A DNA stretch of 64,000 bases from G963704535 sp963704535. GTDB taxonomy: Bacteria; Chloroflexota; Chloroflexia; Chloroflexales; Roseiflexaceae. Position numbers and translations under genes: made by a program. Below are positions 49,651-57,880 of the stretch, in pieces. Below the pieces are notes generated by a model. That model worked only from the letters and a program-made list of their open reading frames with translations. It had not been told where the DNA came from and searched no databases. Location of the stretch: contig OY969916.1 in assembly GCA_963704535.1 (NCBI GenBank), forward strand, positions 5,952,001 to 6,016,000. The letters run 5' to 3'. The first letter of the stretch is position 1. The number at the start of each line of letters is the position of its first letter.

Positions 49651-50800
49651 CTAGGATGCGTGAGATGGCTGCGCTTCCCGATCCGCAAGCAGATCAGGCC
49701 AACAGCAAGCAAGCCAGCAAATTGTAATGCTGATCGGCGTCGTGAAACTGCCGATAAAGGTAAGTATGAGCCAGATAGCAGTGGCGAGGAGTTGGCCACG
49801 GCAACTCCAGGACCACACGATGGCCAGAGCCGGCAACACCAGTAGCCCATGATGATCCCATACAGTACGAGCGATGAGGACTGGGAGCATCATGGTCGCG
49901 GCGAAGGCTAACATAGCAGGGACTTTCTTCGCGCGGATGAGTGTGGCCCCTAGTAACAGGAGACTCAGTACATTGGCGGCAATGATGCCGGCTGGATGTT
50001 CGATGCGGCTGAGCAGAGCCGTGTACGAGACGCACCACAGATTTGTGCTGGGATTCAGCAGGGCATACAGCACGCCAGTGCGCCAGACTTCCAATGGGAT
50101 GAACAGGAGTGTACTCAAGACAATCAGTATGCCGCAGCCAAGCGCTCCAAGGAGCGTGCGCCAGGATTTGTGCATGATGGCAACCCAAAGGAGCAGCGCT
50201 GGAGTGATCTTGAGCATCATACCTATACCTAACCAAGTTCCAGCGCGCAGGGGCTGCTGGCGGCAGTACGCCCGTGTGGCGAGCACCAGAAGCACGGCGA
50301 TGACCGCATTAATCTGCCCGTACCATAGCGAGGCCCATGCAGGGCTAAAACCTAGCACTGCGATAAGTGCAACCGGCCAGGGAAGCCATGGACGCAGTAA
50401 TGGGATGAGGGCCAGGGTAAACAGCGCTACACAGCCAACCCAGAGACCCACAGCTATTGAAAGGGGCAGAGTAGCTACAGGGGCCAGCGCAATGGCCAGC
50501 GTGGGCGGGTAGATATAAGGAGGCAGCAGCTCTGACGCTTCAGGTACATAGCGAGCGAGTATGTCGGCGTCCACATAGGGCGAGGCACCAACATGAAGGG
50601 CGCGGGCCGCCGCGAAATAGGCCCACGAGTTCATATCCTAGCGGAACCTGCTGTAGGAACACGATGGAGAAGAGCACAACATAGCTACCGAGGGCGATGA
50701 CAAGCATCAGCCCCAGCCGCATGGAGAACGGGTAATGCAGCGATTTGGCTGTGCGGAGGATATGTGATGTCCAGGGGGTACGGGCAAGACGGTTCGACAT
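49651..50800 (-). pseudogene. GT87-like membrane glycosyltransferase gene with one shift
   Basis: Frame one from 50800 encodes MSNRLARTPWTSHILRTAKSLHYPF and the first membrane segment LMLVIALGSYVVLFSIVFLQQVPLGY; at about 50634 the frame changes to MNSWAYFAAARALHVGASPYVDADILARYVP...LPPYIYPPTLAIALAPVATL, then eight or more membrane segments to 49651 (FSPAWASLWYGQINAVIAVLLVLA, GIGMMLKITPALLLWVAIM). This is the DUF2029/GT87 pattern (alpha-mannosyltransferase-like, polyprenol donor). Joined length about 380. Lower GC than its neighbours. May be translated in two pieces if the shift is real. Confidence 0.7.
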
Positions 50801-51003
50801 AATGATGATGACTCCCTTGGAACAATGTACAGAAAATCATGAGTCAATGCTTGGAGATCATACCACATTATCGCGTCGGGCGGCTGGCATGGTTAAAACC
50901 GTATGCCCTGAACCCGTATCCTCTCGCCCCACCGTGCGGTACAAAAAAACAAGCGCCGTCACACTTGTGGCGGCATCGTGAGCTATTGAAAAGGAGCGCC
51001 CCC

Positions 51004-51579
51004 ATGCCCGACCATGACCGTCGTCCGGCGCGCCCTGTGCGCGCGCAGCCCATGCCTGGCTCCGCTGCCCAACAGGTGCAGTCAGTGCCCTCCGCCCCGG
51101 TAATCCCACCGCCTGTGGAAACAAACCTCCCCAAACCGCTCGGCCACTACCTCAAGACCTTGGGCTTCCTCACCGGGTCGCAGCTCTCGCAGGTGCTGGC
51201 CCTGCAGGCTCAGCGTAGCGCTGCCCGGACGCCGATTTCGCTGGGGGCGCTACTGATTGCACAGGGCACAATGACGCCCCAGGATCTGGTGATGGCGCTT
51301 ATGATCCAGCAGCTGGATCGGGTGCAAGCGGGGATGGTCCAGCCGACCGCACGGATCGGGGAACTGCTCATACAAGAAGGATTGATCACCGCCGCGCAGT
51401 GCGCCAGCGCACTCTACACGCAGATCACACATGAGCGGCCGGGCACGCGCCTCCGGCTCGGCCAGATCCTGATCGCACAGGGGCTGGTGACGCCCCGCGG
51501 CCTCGCGACGGTGCTGCGGGTGCAGCAGGAGGCGTGGGACCGCGCCCACGCGCTGGCCCGGCCATCGCACCACAGCTAG
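51004..51579 (+). CDS. Stand-alone protein with four MshEN-like repeats
   Basis: 191 residues from ATG 51004 (AAAAGGAG 7 nt upstream). After a Pro-rich N-terminus (1-42) come four copies of a 24-residue helix-turn-helix unit: LGHYLKTLGFLTGSQLSQVLALQ, LGALLIAQGTMTPQDLVMALMIQ, IGELLIQEGLITAAQCASALYTQ, LGQILIAQGLVTPRGLATVLRVQ. These fit the LGxxLxxxGxIxxxQLxxALxxQ pattern of the N-terminal MshEN/GspE-N domain, which in some type II secretion/pilus ATPases binds cyclic di-GMP. No ATPase follows. It could be a free adaptor or c-di-GMP-binding protein; both are inference. Confidence 0.72.
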   Translation: MPDHDRRPARPVRAQPMPGSAAQQVQSVPSAPVIPPPVETNLPKPLGHYLKTLGFLTGSQLSQVLALQAQRSAARTPISLGALLIAQGTMTPQDLVMALMIQQLDRVQAGMVQPTARIGELLIQEGLITAAQCASALYTQITHERPGTRLRLGQILIAQGLVTPRGLATVLRVQQEAWDRAHALARPSHHS

Positions 51580-51613
51580 CACATCTTGACCGAAATAACC
51601 CAACAATTATGGG

Positions 51614-51651
51614 CGACAGGCCCCTGCACACTACGGTGCAGGGGCCTGTCG
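51614..51651 (+). terminator. Perfect 16-bp hairpin after MshEN-like gene
   Basis: CGACAGGCCCCTGCAC (51614-51629) pairs with GTGCAGGGGCCTGTCG (51636-51651), 6-nt loop, 35 nt after the stop codon; followed by GCAGTTTAAAA rather than a clean T-run. Confidence 0.65.
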
Positions 51652-51669
51652 GCAGTTTAAAACCCTGTT

Positions 51670-51770
51670 CGACTTCCAGGAGTTGCGCGCACAACGCGCT
51701 TATGAAAACGTGAGTGGGGTTATTCTCGAGGGGCGGCCCCCTCAAACTCCCCCTTCACCCGAGGCGTTGT
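51670..51770. repeat. 95-bp subtype of the G-rich palindrome
   Basis: GACTTCCAGGAGTTGCGCG...CGTGAGTGGGGTTATTC, then TCGAGGGG-CGG-CCCCCTCAA and CTCCCCCTTCACCCGAG. Matches 31084-31180 along its whole length. Confidence 0.88.
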
Positions 51771-51774
51771 AACC

Positions 51775-53019
51775 TCACTCGTACCGCAGCGCGTCGATTG
51801 GGCTCAGGCGCGACGCCCGGATGGCCGGGTACAGCCCGAAGATGATCCCCACCGCGATCGACGTGATCGTCGCCAGCAGAACCGCGCTCGGCTGGACCTC
51901 GGCCCGCGCGCCCTCGGCCAGCCCACGCAGGATCAGCGTGCCTACCGTCGAGAGCAGCACCCCCAACGCGATCCCCAGCAGCCCGCCCGTCAGGCTCAAC
52001 ACCAGCGCCTCGATCAGAAATTGGGTGCGGATGTCGCTCCGCCGGGCGCCGACGGCCTTGCGCAGCCCTATCTCGCGCGTTCGCTCGGTGACGCTCACCA
52101 GCATAATATTCATGATCCCGATCCCACCCACCAGCAGCGAGATCGCGGCGATCGCGCCGAGGAACATCGTCAGCGCGCCCGTGATCGTCCCAAACGACGA
52201 GACCAGATCCTCCTGTGTTACCATCGTGAAGTTGTTGTCCTGGTAGGTCAGGCCGTGACGCTGGCGCAGCACGGCCGTGACCTGGTCAAGCGCCGCATCG
52301 ATGTTCTGCTCGTCGGCCGCCTGGATGTAGACGACGCTCAAATCGATCCGGCGGATCGAGTTGGGCGGCGGCGGGAACAGGCGCAGTTGCGCGGTCGAGA
52401 TCGGGATGAAGACGTAGTCATCCTGACTCGGCCCGAAATTCCCGCCCTTCTTCTCCATCACCCCGATCACCTCGAAGCTGACGTTATTGATGCGGATGCG
52501 CCGGCCGACCGGGTAGTCTTCGCGGAACAGCGACGTACGCACATTAGCGCCCAGCACGGCAACTCGCGAACGTGCGTCCACCGCGTTCTGGTCGAAGAAG
52601 CTGCCCAACTCCGCCCGTGCGTTGCGCACATCCGGGAAGTTGGCGCTGACCCCCGCCACGCGCCCGTCGAAGCTGGCACCGGAGTAGGTGATCGTGCCGC
52701 CGCGGGTGAACTCGGTCGCCACCGCCAGGGCGGCCGGGACGCTCAGCGGGTCGGCGATCGCTGCCACGTCGGCGTTGGTCAGCTCCGGCGGCACCCTGCG
52801 GTTCTGCTCCGGGTCGTTGGTCCCACCGAAAAGAAAGATCAGGTTCGAGCCAAGCCCCTGGAGCTCCTGCGTGACCAGGTTCTGGATGGCGGCGCCGAGC
52901 GCCATGAGCGTGATCACCGCCCCGACGCCGATAATGATCCCCAGCATTGTCAGCACTGCACGCAGCTTATTGGCGAGCAGGCTGGTGAAGGCTATTCGGA
53001 TCGACTCGATGATGTTCAT
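51775..53019 (-). CDS. MacB-type ABC export permease
   Basis: 414 residues. First membrane segment and MacB_PCD start IESIRIAFTSLLANKLRAVLTMLGIIIGVGAVITLMALGAAIQNLVTQELQGLGSNLIFL, a periplasmic domain (about 45-285), then FtsX-type three-segment C-terminus GAIAAISLLVGGIGIMNIMLVSVTERTREIGLRKAVGARRSDIRTQFLIEALVLSLTGGLLG. The ATP-binding subunit of this system is not adjacent. Runs 239 bp after the adaptor gene on the same strand, so a MacA-MacB-like exporter is likely. Confidence 0.88.
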   Translation of the reverse strand: MNIIESIRIAFTSLLANKLRAVLTMLGIIIGVGAVITLMALGAAIQNLVTQELQGLGSNLIFLFGGTNDPEQNRRVPPELTNADVAAIADPLSVPAALAVATEFTRGGTITYSGASFDGRVAGVSANFPDVRNARAELGSFFDQNAVDARSRVAVLGANVRTSLFREDYPVGRRIRINNVSFEVIGVMEKKGGNFGPSQDDYVFIPISTAQLRLFPPPPNSIRRIDLSVVYIQAADEQNIDAALDQVTAVLRQRHGLTYQDNNFTMVTQEDLVSSFGTITGALTMFLGAIAAISLLVGGIGIMNIMLVSVTERTREIGLRKAVGARRSDIRTQFLIEALVLSLTGGLLGIALGVLLSTVGTLILRGLAEGARAEVQPSAVLLATITSIAVGIIFGLYPAIRASRLSPIDALRYE

Positions 53020-53257
53020 GACGATTACAGGTTCTCAATTTTCAAGATGTTGCTGGCGAACCTCAACTCAGCGCCCCGCTGCGCTTTTCGGGTCGTTTTT
53101 GGTCGATGAAACGCCTGGCGTGCCTCCTGAACCAGCAGGCAAGGTCGCCACAGCCATGCTCCGCGTAAAAACCATATCTCCACGTAGGGGGGTACTAGCC
53201 TTCTGAGAGAATGGCACTCGTGGGGAGTTCGCCAGCAACATCTTTTCAATTCCCCGG

Positions 53258-55141
53258 TCACGGTCGCTGCTGGTTACGTGCGCCCGGTGGCGGCCCGCCG
53301 AAGGGGTTGAGCCGCGCGTCGAGCCCCTCGATGTAGACGCAGGTGCGCTCGTCCAGCCCGGCGAGCACCTCGATCACCTGCTCGTTGCCGAGGCCGGTCT
53401 GGACATCGCGCTGCGTCAGGGGCGGGTCGGGCGGGCGCTGCTCCAACGGCAACGCGCAGATCGACTGGTCGGCCGGGAGGTCAACCAGCAGCCGCCCACG
53501 GTCGTTGTGGACCGCCCGGCGCGGCACCACCAGCACATTCGGCTTGCTGGCCACCACGATGTCGGCGTTGGCCGACATCCCCAATCGCACGCGCGGGTCG
53601 CTCGCCGTCGTCACCACCCGCACCTGGTACGACGTGACGGTGGCGTTGGCCGTGGCGAGCGGACTGATCGTCACCACCTCGCCGGGCAGCGCGAGGTCCG
53701 GCAGCGCGTCCAGCGTCAGCGTCACCGGCTGCCCGGCGGCCAGGCGCGAGACGTCAATCTCGTCCACCGTCACGTCCACATGGAAGCTTGACAGGTCGGC
53801 CAGCACCACCGGCACTTGGGTGGGGCTGGGGATCTCGCCGACCTTCAGGTTGATCTCAGCGACCGTGCCAGCGAACGGCGCCGTGAGCGTGGCCTCGTCC
53901 AGTGTCAGCCGGGTCAGGTCCAGCGACGCCTGGGCGCTCTGCATCTGAGCCCGTGCTACCGCAAGGTCGCTCGGCTGGGCGCCCGCCTGGAGCCGGTCGA
54001 GGTTGGCCTGCGCCTGCGCGACGCCGGCCTGCGCGGCGTCCAGGGCGCCCTGGCGCTGTTCGCCACGCAGCTTGTCGAGATTGGCCTGGGCGGCGGCCAC
54101 CTGGGCCCGCGCCGACGCAAGCTGGTCGGCTTCGGCGCCAGCCAGCAGCTTGTCGAGGTTGGCCTGCGCGACGGCCACCTGCTGCTCGGCGGCCTGCAAG
54201 CCGGTCACCTCGCCCTGGCGAGCGTTGTCGTAGGCCACTTGGGCCTTCTGGATGTTGCTCTCAGCCGTGTGTAGCGATGCTTCGGCCTGCACGAACGCAT
54301 CATAATATTGTTGCCGTTGGGCGTCGTTCAGTTGGTTCGACCGAGTCTGGCCTGGCCGCGAGGAATCGGGAATGTCGGGGTTGAGCGGGTCGTTGCCGGT
54401 CTCCTGGATGTAGTCCCAGTTCCATTTGGCTGTCGAGTAGCGCGATTGGGCCTGCGTCAGCGCGTTAACCGCCTGGTCGATCTGGATCTGCGCGTTGGTC
54501 TTGGCGACCGAAAGCTGGTCGCGCTGGGTCTGGAGGGTCGCCTGAGTCTGCTGGAGTTGGGCCTCCGCCGCGCGCACGTCAGTCGTCTTTGGGCCCGCCG
54601 TGAGGCGCGCGAGCGCGGCGCGGGCCTGCTGGAGCTGGGCCTCGGCGGCGCGGATGTCGGCGGCGGTGACGCTGCCCTGGGATTGGCGCAATTGGCCGCC
54701 GGCTTGCTGGAGCTGGGCCTCTGCCGCAGTGATCTCGTCTTTTGTCGCGCCCGCCTGGAGTTTCTCATAATTGGCCTGGGCCTGGGTCAGCGCCGCCTCG
54801 GCCTGGGTGACACGGAGCTGAAGCTCGCGCGAGTCGAGCCGGGCCAGTGGTGCGCCCTTCGCCACTTCGGCGCCGACGCTCACCAGCACCTCGCTCACGC
54901 GGCCGGCACTGCCGAAGTTCAAGTTGACGATCTGGGTCGGCTCCATCTGGCCAGTCGCGTTGACGGTGGCGATCAGGGTGTCATAGCGTGGGTAGGCCAG
55001 GCCGAAAGAGCGCGCTGGGGCGCCCTGGTTGCCCCGCAGCACCAGCGCGCCGTAGGCACACGCGCCGACGGCGAACAGCAATCCGAGCACGGTGAGGAGG
55101 GTCCGTGGGCGCAGAAGCCGGCTGCGACGTATATCACTCAT
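53258..55141 (-). CDS. MacA/HlyD-type periplasmic adaptor with long coiled coil
   Basis: 627 residues. Signal-anchor LLTVLGLLFAVGACAYGALVL, lipoyl-like halves around a very long helical hairpin (about 90-400, full of AEAQLQQAxxxLxxxxxGxxxxDVRAAEAQLQQ type repeats), then beta-barrel and C-terminal domains (TLDEATLTAPFAGTVAEINLKVGEIPSPTQVPVVLADLSSFHVDVTVDEIDVSRLAAGQPVTLTLDALPD). It bridges the inner-membrane permease to the outside. The hairpin is longer than in MacA of E. coli (about 370 residues in total), which may fit the thick or different envelope. Confidence 0.87.
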   Translation of the reverse strand: MSDIRRSRLLRPRTLLTVLGLLFAVGACAYGALVLRGNQGAPARSFGLAYPRYDTLIATVNATGQMEPTQIVNLNFGSAGRVSEVLVSVGAEVAKGAPLARLDSRELQLRVTQAEAALTQAQANYEKLQAGATKDEITAAEAQLQQAGGQLRQSQGSVTAADIRAAEAQLQQARAALARLTAGPKTTDVRAAEAQLQQTQATLQTQRDQLSVAKTNAQIQIDQAVNALTQAQSRYSTAKWNWDYIQETGNDPLNPDIPDSSRPGQTRSNQLNDAQRQQYYDAFVQAEASLHTAESNIQKAQVAYDNARQGEVTGLQAAEQQVAVAQANLDKLLAGAEADQLASARAQVAAAQANLDKLRGEQRQGALDAAQAGVAQAQANLDRLQAGAQPSDLAVARAQMQSAQASLDLTRLTLDEATLTAPFAGTVAEINLKVGEIPSPTQVPVVLADLSSFHVDVTVDEIDVSRLAAGQPVTLTLDALPDLALPGEVVTISPLATANATVTSYQVRVVTTASDPRVRLGMSANADIVVASKPNVLVVPRRAVHNDRGRLLVDLPADQSICALPLEQRPPDPPLTQRDVQTGLGNEQVIEVLAGLDERTCVYIEGLDARLNPFGGPPPGARNQQRP

Positions 55142-55188
55142 GGGGAGCCTCGTGGGAGATCCGCCGGGGAATGCGAATAGGAAAGATA

Positions 55189-55680
55189 TCAGTGTGTAAT
55201 TGCGGGCTCGCTGCGCTCGTCCTGGCCTTGGACTTCGCGAACACTTTGAAGAAACAGGTGCAGCATCTCCTCGAACTCGGCCAACTGGCGGTCGTCGAAG
55301 CGGGCCAGCATCCGGTCCATATCGACTTGCCGAGCCTCGATCACCTGACGCACGCGCGCCTCGCCTTCGCAGGTCAGCGCCACCTCGACCACGCGCCGGT
55401 CGCCGACCGCTCGCACACGCTCGACCAGGCCGTCGTCAATCAGCCGGTCGACGATGCCGGTCAGCGTTCCGCACGACTGCTGTGTGGCTTCGGCCAGCGC
55501 GCCCATACGACAGGTGCCGCTGTCGTGGATCGCGAGCAGCGTGACCATCTGCGGCATCGTGAGGTCGATCTCCGGGCGCATGAGTGTGTGAATTGCCTGT
55601 TTCTGCCCATGCCAAGTTATCTCACGGATGATCCGATCGATATCCGCGACCTGCGTATTGCGCATTGCTCGCTCGGTCAT
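55189..55680 (-). CDS. MarR-family regulator of the export operon
   Basis: 163 residues from ATG 55680, with CGGAGGA 6 nt upstream; the ATG at 55686 touches that site. Winged helix: LTMPQMVTLLAIHDSGTCRMGALAEATQQSCGTLTGIVDRLIDDGLVERVRAVGDRRVVEVALTCEG. 47 bp before the adaptor gene, so it is the first gene of the MarR-adaptor-permease operon and likely represses it. Similar to the MarR of 24945-25406. Confidence 0.88.
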   Translation of the reverse strand: MTERAMRNTQVADIDRIIREITWHGQKQAIHTLMRPEIDLTMPQMVTLLAIHDSGTCRMGALAEATQQSCGTLTGIVDRLIDDGLVERVRAVGDRRVVEVALTCEGEARVRQVIEARQVDMDRMLARFDDRQLAEFEEMLHLFLQSVREVQGQDERSEPAITH

Positions 55681-55780
55681 AAACATTCCTCCGAGTTAGC
55701 GTTCACGTTTGGTGTAGGCCTCATCCTAGCGCAGAACCGCATGCATGTCAATGCGATCGGATGGGCGTAGCCGGCATAAC

Positions 55781-55855
55781 AAAGGGAGGGGCGGCCCTCT
55801 CAGTCCTGCCCACCCACAGTGTAAAGTAAAACGGCGCCGCCCCGAAACTTTGTCT
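55781..55855. repeat. G-rich palindromic element with conserved tail
   Basis: AAAGGGAGGGGCGGCCCTCTCAGTCCTGCC, then CACAGTGTAAAGTAAAACGGCGCCGCCCCGAAACTT; the tail matches 28336-28375. Confidence 0.75.
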
Positions 55856-55896
55856 TAAGATTCAAAACTCTTTACGACCATACGAGTACACTGCCC

Positions 55897-55932
55897 AGCA
55901 TAGTTGACGCCTATGCTAAAATAGTCGATAAA
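55897..55932 (+). promoter_or_regulatory. Promoter of the LCP gene with overlapping inverted repeat
   Basis: TTGACG (55904-55909), 17-bp spacer, GATAAA (55927-55932). AGCATAG (55897-55903) and CTATGCT (55911-55917) flank the -35 box with 7 nt between, a possible operator. Confidence 0.5.
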
Positions 55933-56005
55933 GGAAACAGCATGTGTCAGTGGGGAGCAAGTTTCATCCCTGCCGCAGCACCTCGATCATCCAAGGAAGA
56001 CATCT

Positions 56006-57379
56006 ATGAATTGTAGCGAGGCGCGCCGCCTCATGAACCAGGGCGTGACGCCTGGGTCCGCTGGCGCCGAGCGGGCTGCGCTCGGCTTTCACCTGGCCGG
56101 CTGCCCGGCCTGCCGCGACTACCGCGCCGGCCTCCAGGATCGGCTCCTCGCCGACTTGCTGTCCCTCAAAACAAGTGTACCTCCACCCGTCCCGCTACCC
56201 CCTTCCCCAGCATTGGGCGCCGCGCCGGTGCCGCCGCGCCGGCGTGTGGACCTGTCGCCCAGGCGGCTGCTCTGGTTTGGCGGCCTGGGTGTGCTGGGGG
56301 CGATCACATTGGGCGTGGTGATTGTGATCGGCTGGGCAGCGCTCTCGATCTTCCATACGCACCAGAACGTCCAGGCGATGATTGTGCCGACGCCCATCGC
56401 CAGCAGCGCGCCGACGGCACCGCCCACGGCACCGCCGACGCCGGCGCCCACTGCTTCACCGCGGCCCCGCGCAACGCCGACGCTCCCACCCCCGACGACT
56501 GTGCCGACGCCGTCGGCTGTGCCGCCCCCGACTGCGCCGCCGGCAACGGCGACGCCAAGCCCGCCGCCGCCCGGCGGGCCGGTCAATATTTTGCTGCTCG
56601 GCAGCGATCACCGTCCCGGTGAGGATGCGCCGGCCCGCACCGACGCGATCATCATCGCCCGAATTGATCCGCAGCTCCAGCGCATTGCGTTGCTCTCACT
56701 CCCGCGCGATCTGTGGGCTGAAATTCCCGGCTATGGGTACTCCACGCGCATCAATGCCGCGCACGTCCTGGGCGAGCAGTATGGTGGGCCGGGCGGCGGC
56801 GCCGCGCTGGCGCGCGAGACCGTCAGCAACTTGCTCGGCATTCCGATCCACTACACAGTGTATGTCGATTTCGAGGGCTTCGCCGGCGCGATCGACGCGC
56901 TGGGCGGGATCACGGTGAACGTCGAAAAAGAACTGTATGATCCGACCTACCCGACGATGGATCATGGCTACACTGAGGTCTATTTTCCGCTCGGCCCACA
57001 GCACATGGATGGCGCGACCGCGCTGATCTACAGCCGCATTCGCCACCCCGACAACGATTTCGCACGCATGCGGCGCCAGCAGGAGGTTTTGGCCGGCATC
57101 ATGGCCCGGCTACGCGAGCAGCATGTGCTACAAAACATCAAGAGTATTGAGGATATTTCTACGGCGCTGCGTAGCTATGTCAGGACCGATCTCCCCGAAG
57201 AGCGGATGATCGGGCTGGTGTGGGCGCTGCGCGATTTTCAGCCCGGCCAGATCGAACGGTATGTGCTCGATGAAGATATGGTGACATTCGGCATCGGCGA
57301 CGACCGCTGGGCCGAGGTTGCGCTGCCGGGGGCGATTGAAGAACTGGTACAAAAGCTGCTTGGGGCTGCGGCGCACTAG
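56006..57379 (+). CDS. LytR-CpsA-Psr protein with N-terminal zinc-finger-like domain
   Basis: 457 residues. Residues 1-40 look like the zf-HC2 anti-sigma zinc finger: C3 ... H...CPAC (FHLAGCPACRDYR). One membrane segment at about 92-115, a Pro/Thr linker (125-190), then the LCP domain (about 192-400): VNILLLGSDHRPGEDAPARTDAIIIARIDPQLQRIALLSLPRDLWAEIPGYG and RINAAHVLGEQYGGPGG. LCP enzymes attach undecaprenyl-linked glycopolymers to the cell wall. A zinc-finger anti-sigma-type head on the cytoplasmic side is not usual for this family and suggests a regulatory link. Confidence 0.85.
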   Translation: MNCSEARRLMNQGVTPGSAGAERAALGFHLAGCPACRDYRAGLQDRLLADLLSLKTSVPPPVPLPPSPALGAAPVPPRRRVDLSPRRLLWFGGLGVLGAITLGVVIVIGWAALSIFHTHQNVQAMIVPTPIASSAPTAPPTAPPTPAPTASPRPRATPTLPPPTTVPTPSAVPPPTAPPATATPSPPPPGGPVNILLLGSDHRPGEDAPARTDAIIIARIDPQLQRIALLSLPRDLWAEIPGYGYSTRINAAHVLGEQYGGPGGGAALARETVSNLLGIPIHYTVYVDFEGFAGAIDALGGITVNVEKELYDPTYPTMDHGYTEVYFPLGPQHMDGATALIYSRIRHPDNDFARMRRQQEVLAGIMARLREQHVLQNIKSIEDISTALRSYVRTDLPEERMIGLVWALRDFQPGQIERYVLDEDMVTFGIGDDRWAEVALPGAIEELVQKLLGAAAH

Positions 57380-57505
57380 CGAATAGTTTACGATCTGATG
57401 ACAGAACAGAAGCGATTTTGTTTACAAAATCGTTACTGTTTGACCCCTCTACTACTTACACTTGTGATACTTTTTGGCCTTCCAATCAGCTAAAAACGCA
57501 AGGTA

Positions 57506-57534
57506 TTGACAAATGGAACAAAATAAATTAAGAT
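57506..57534 (+). promoter_or_regulatory. Promoter 1 upstream of the NlpC/P60 gene
   Basis: TTGACA (57506-57511), 17-bp spacer, TAAGAT (57529-57534), in AT-rich sequence. Confidence 0.55.
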
Positions 57535-57737
57535 GGCTTTAACGACGCCGGAATGTCATAAGTAGTGTAATGTGTACATGGACATGTGCAGCCAGATGAA
57601 CAAATTGTTATCAAATCGAGCGTGCTGGTCATCTGGTAATACTCCGGTTCGGTCGATTTGGTAAAGTGGCCCCTGCGCTTCAGGACGCATCAGCAAGCGA
57701 CCTGGCAATGATCCGGATCTGATAGGTGGGTGATAGT

Positions 57738-57766
57738 TTGCATATTTTAACGACTTATGCTAAACT
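57738..57766 (+). promoter_or_regulatory. Promoter 2 upstream of the NlpC/P60 gene
   Basis: TTGCAT (57738-57743), 17-bp spacer, TAAACT (57761-57766), about 115 nt before the ATG. Confidence 0.55.
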
Positions 57767-57880
57767 CGCGCGCAATTCACGGACCCTCATGAGCATGCCC
57801 TGCAGCGTTGTCTTCGTCCCGGTACGGGTACGAATTATCGGCCAGGCTACGCCCCAGGACCAAGAAGGAGGAGGCGCTCC

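Larger units (their letters stand above)
57380..57880. other. AT-richer intergenic region with two promoters
   Basis: 500 bp of clearly lower GC between the LCP and SH3-NlpC/P60 genes. It contains two promoter-like sites (57506-57534 and 57738-57766) and no convincing gene. A long leader of about 110-340 nt would result. Confidence 0.5.
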
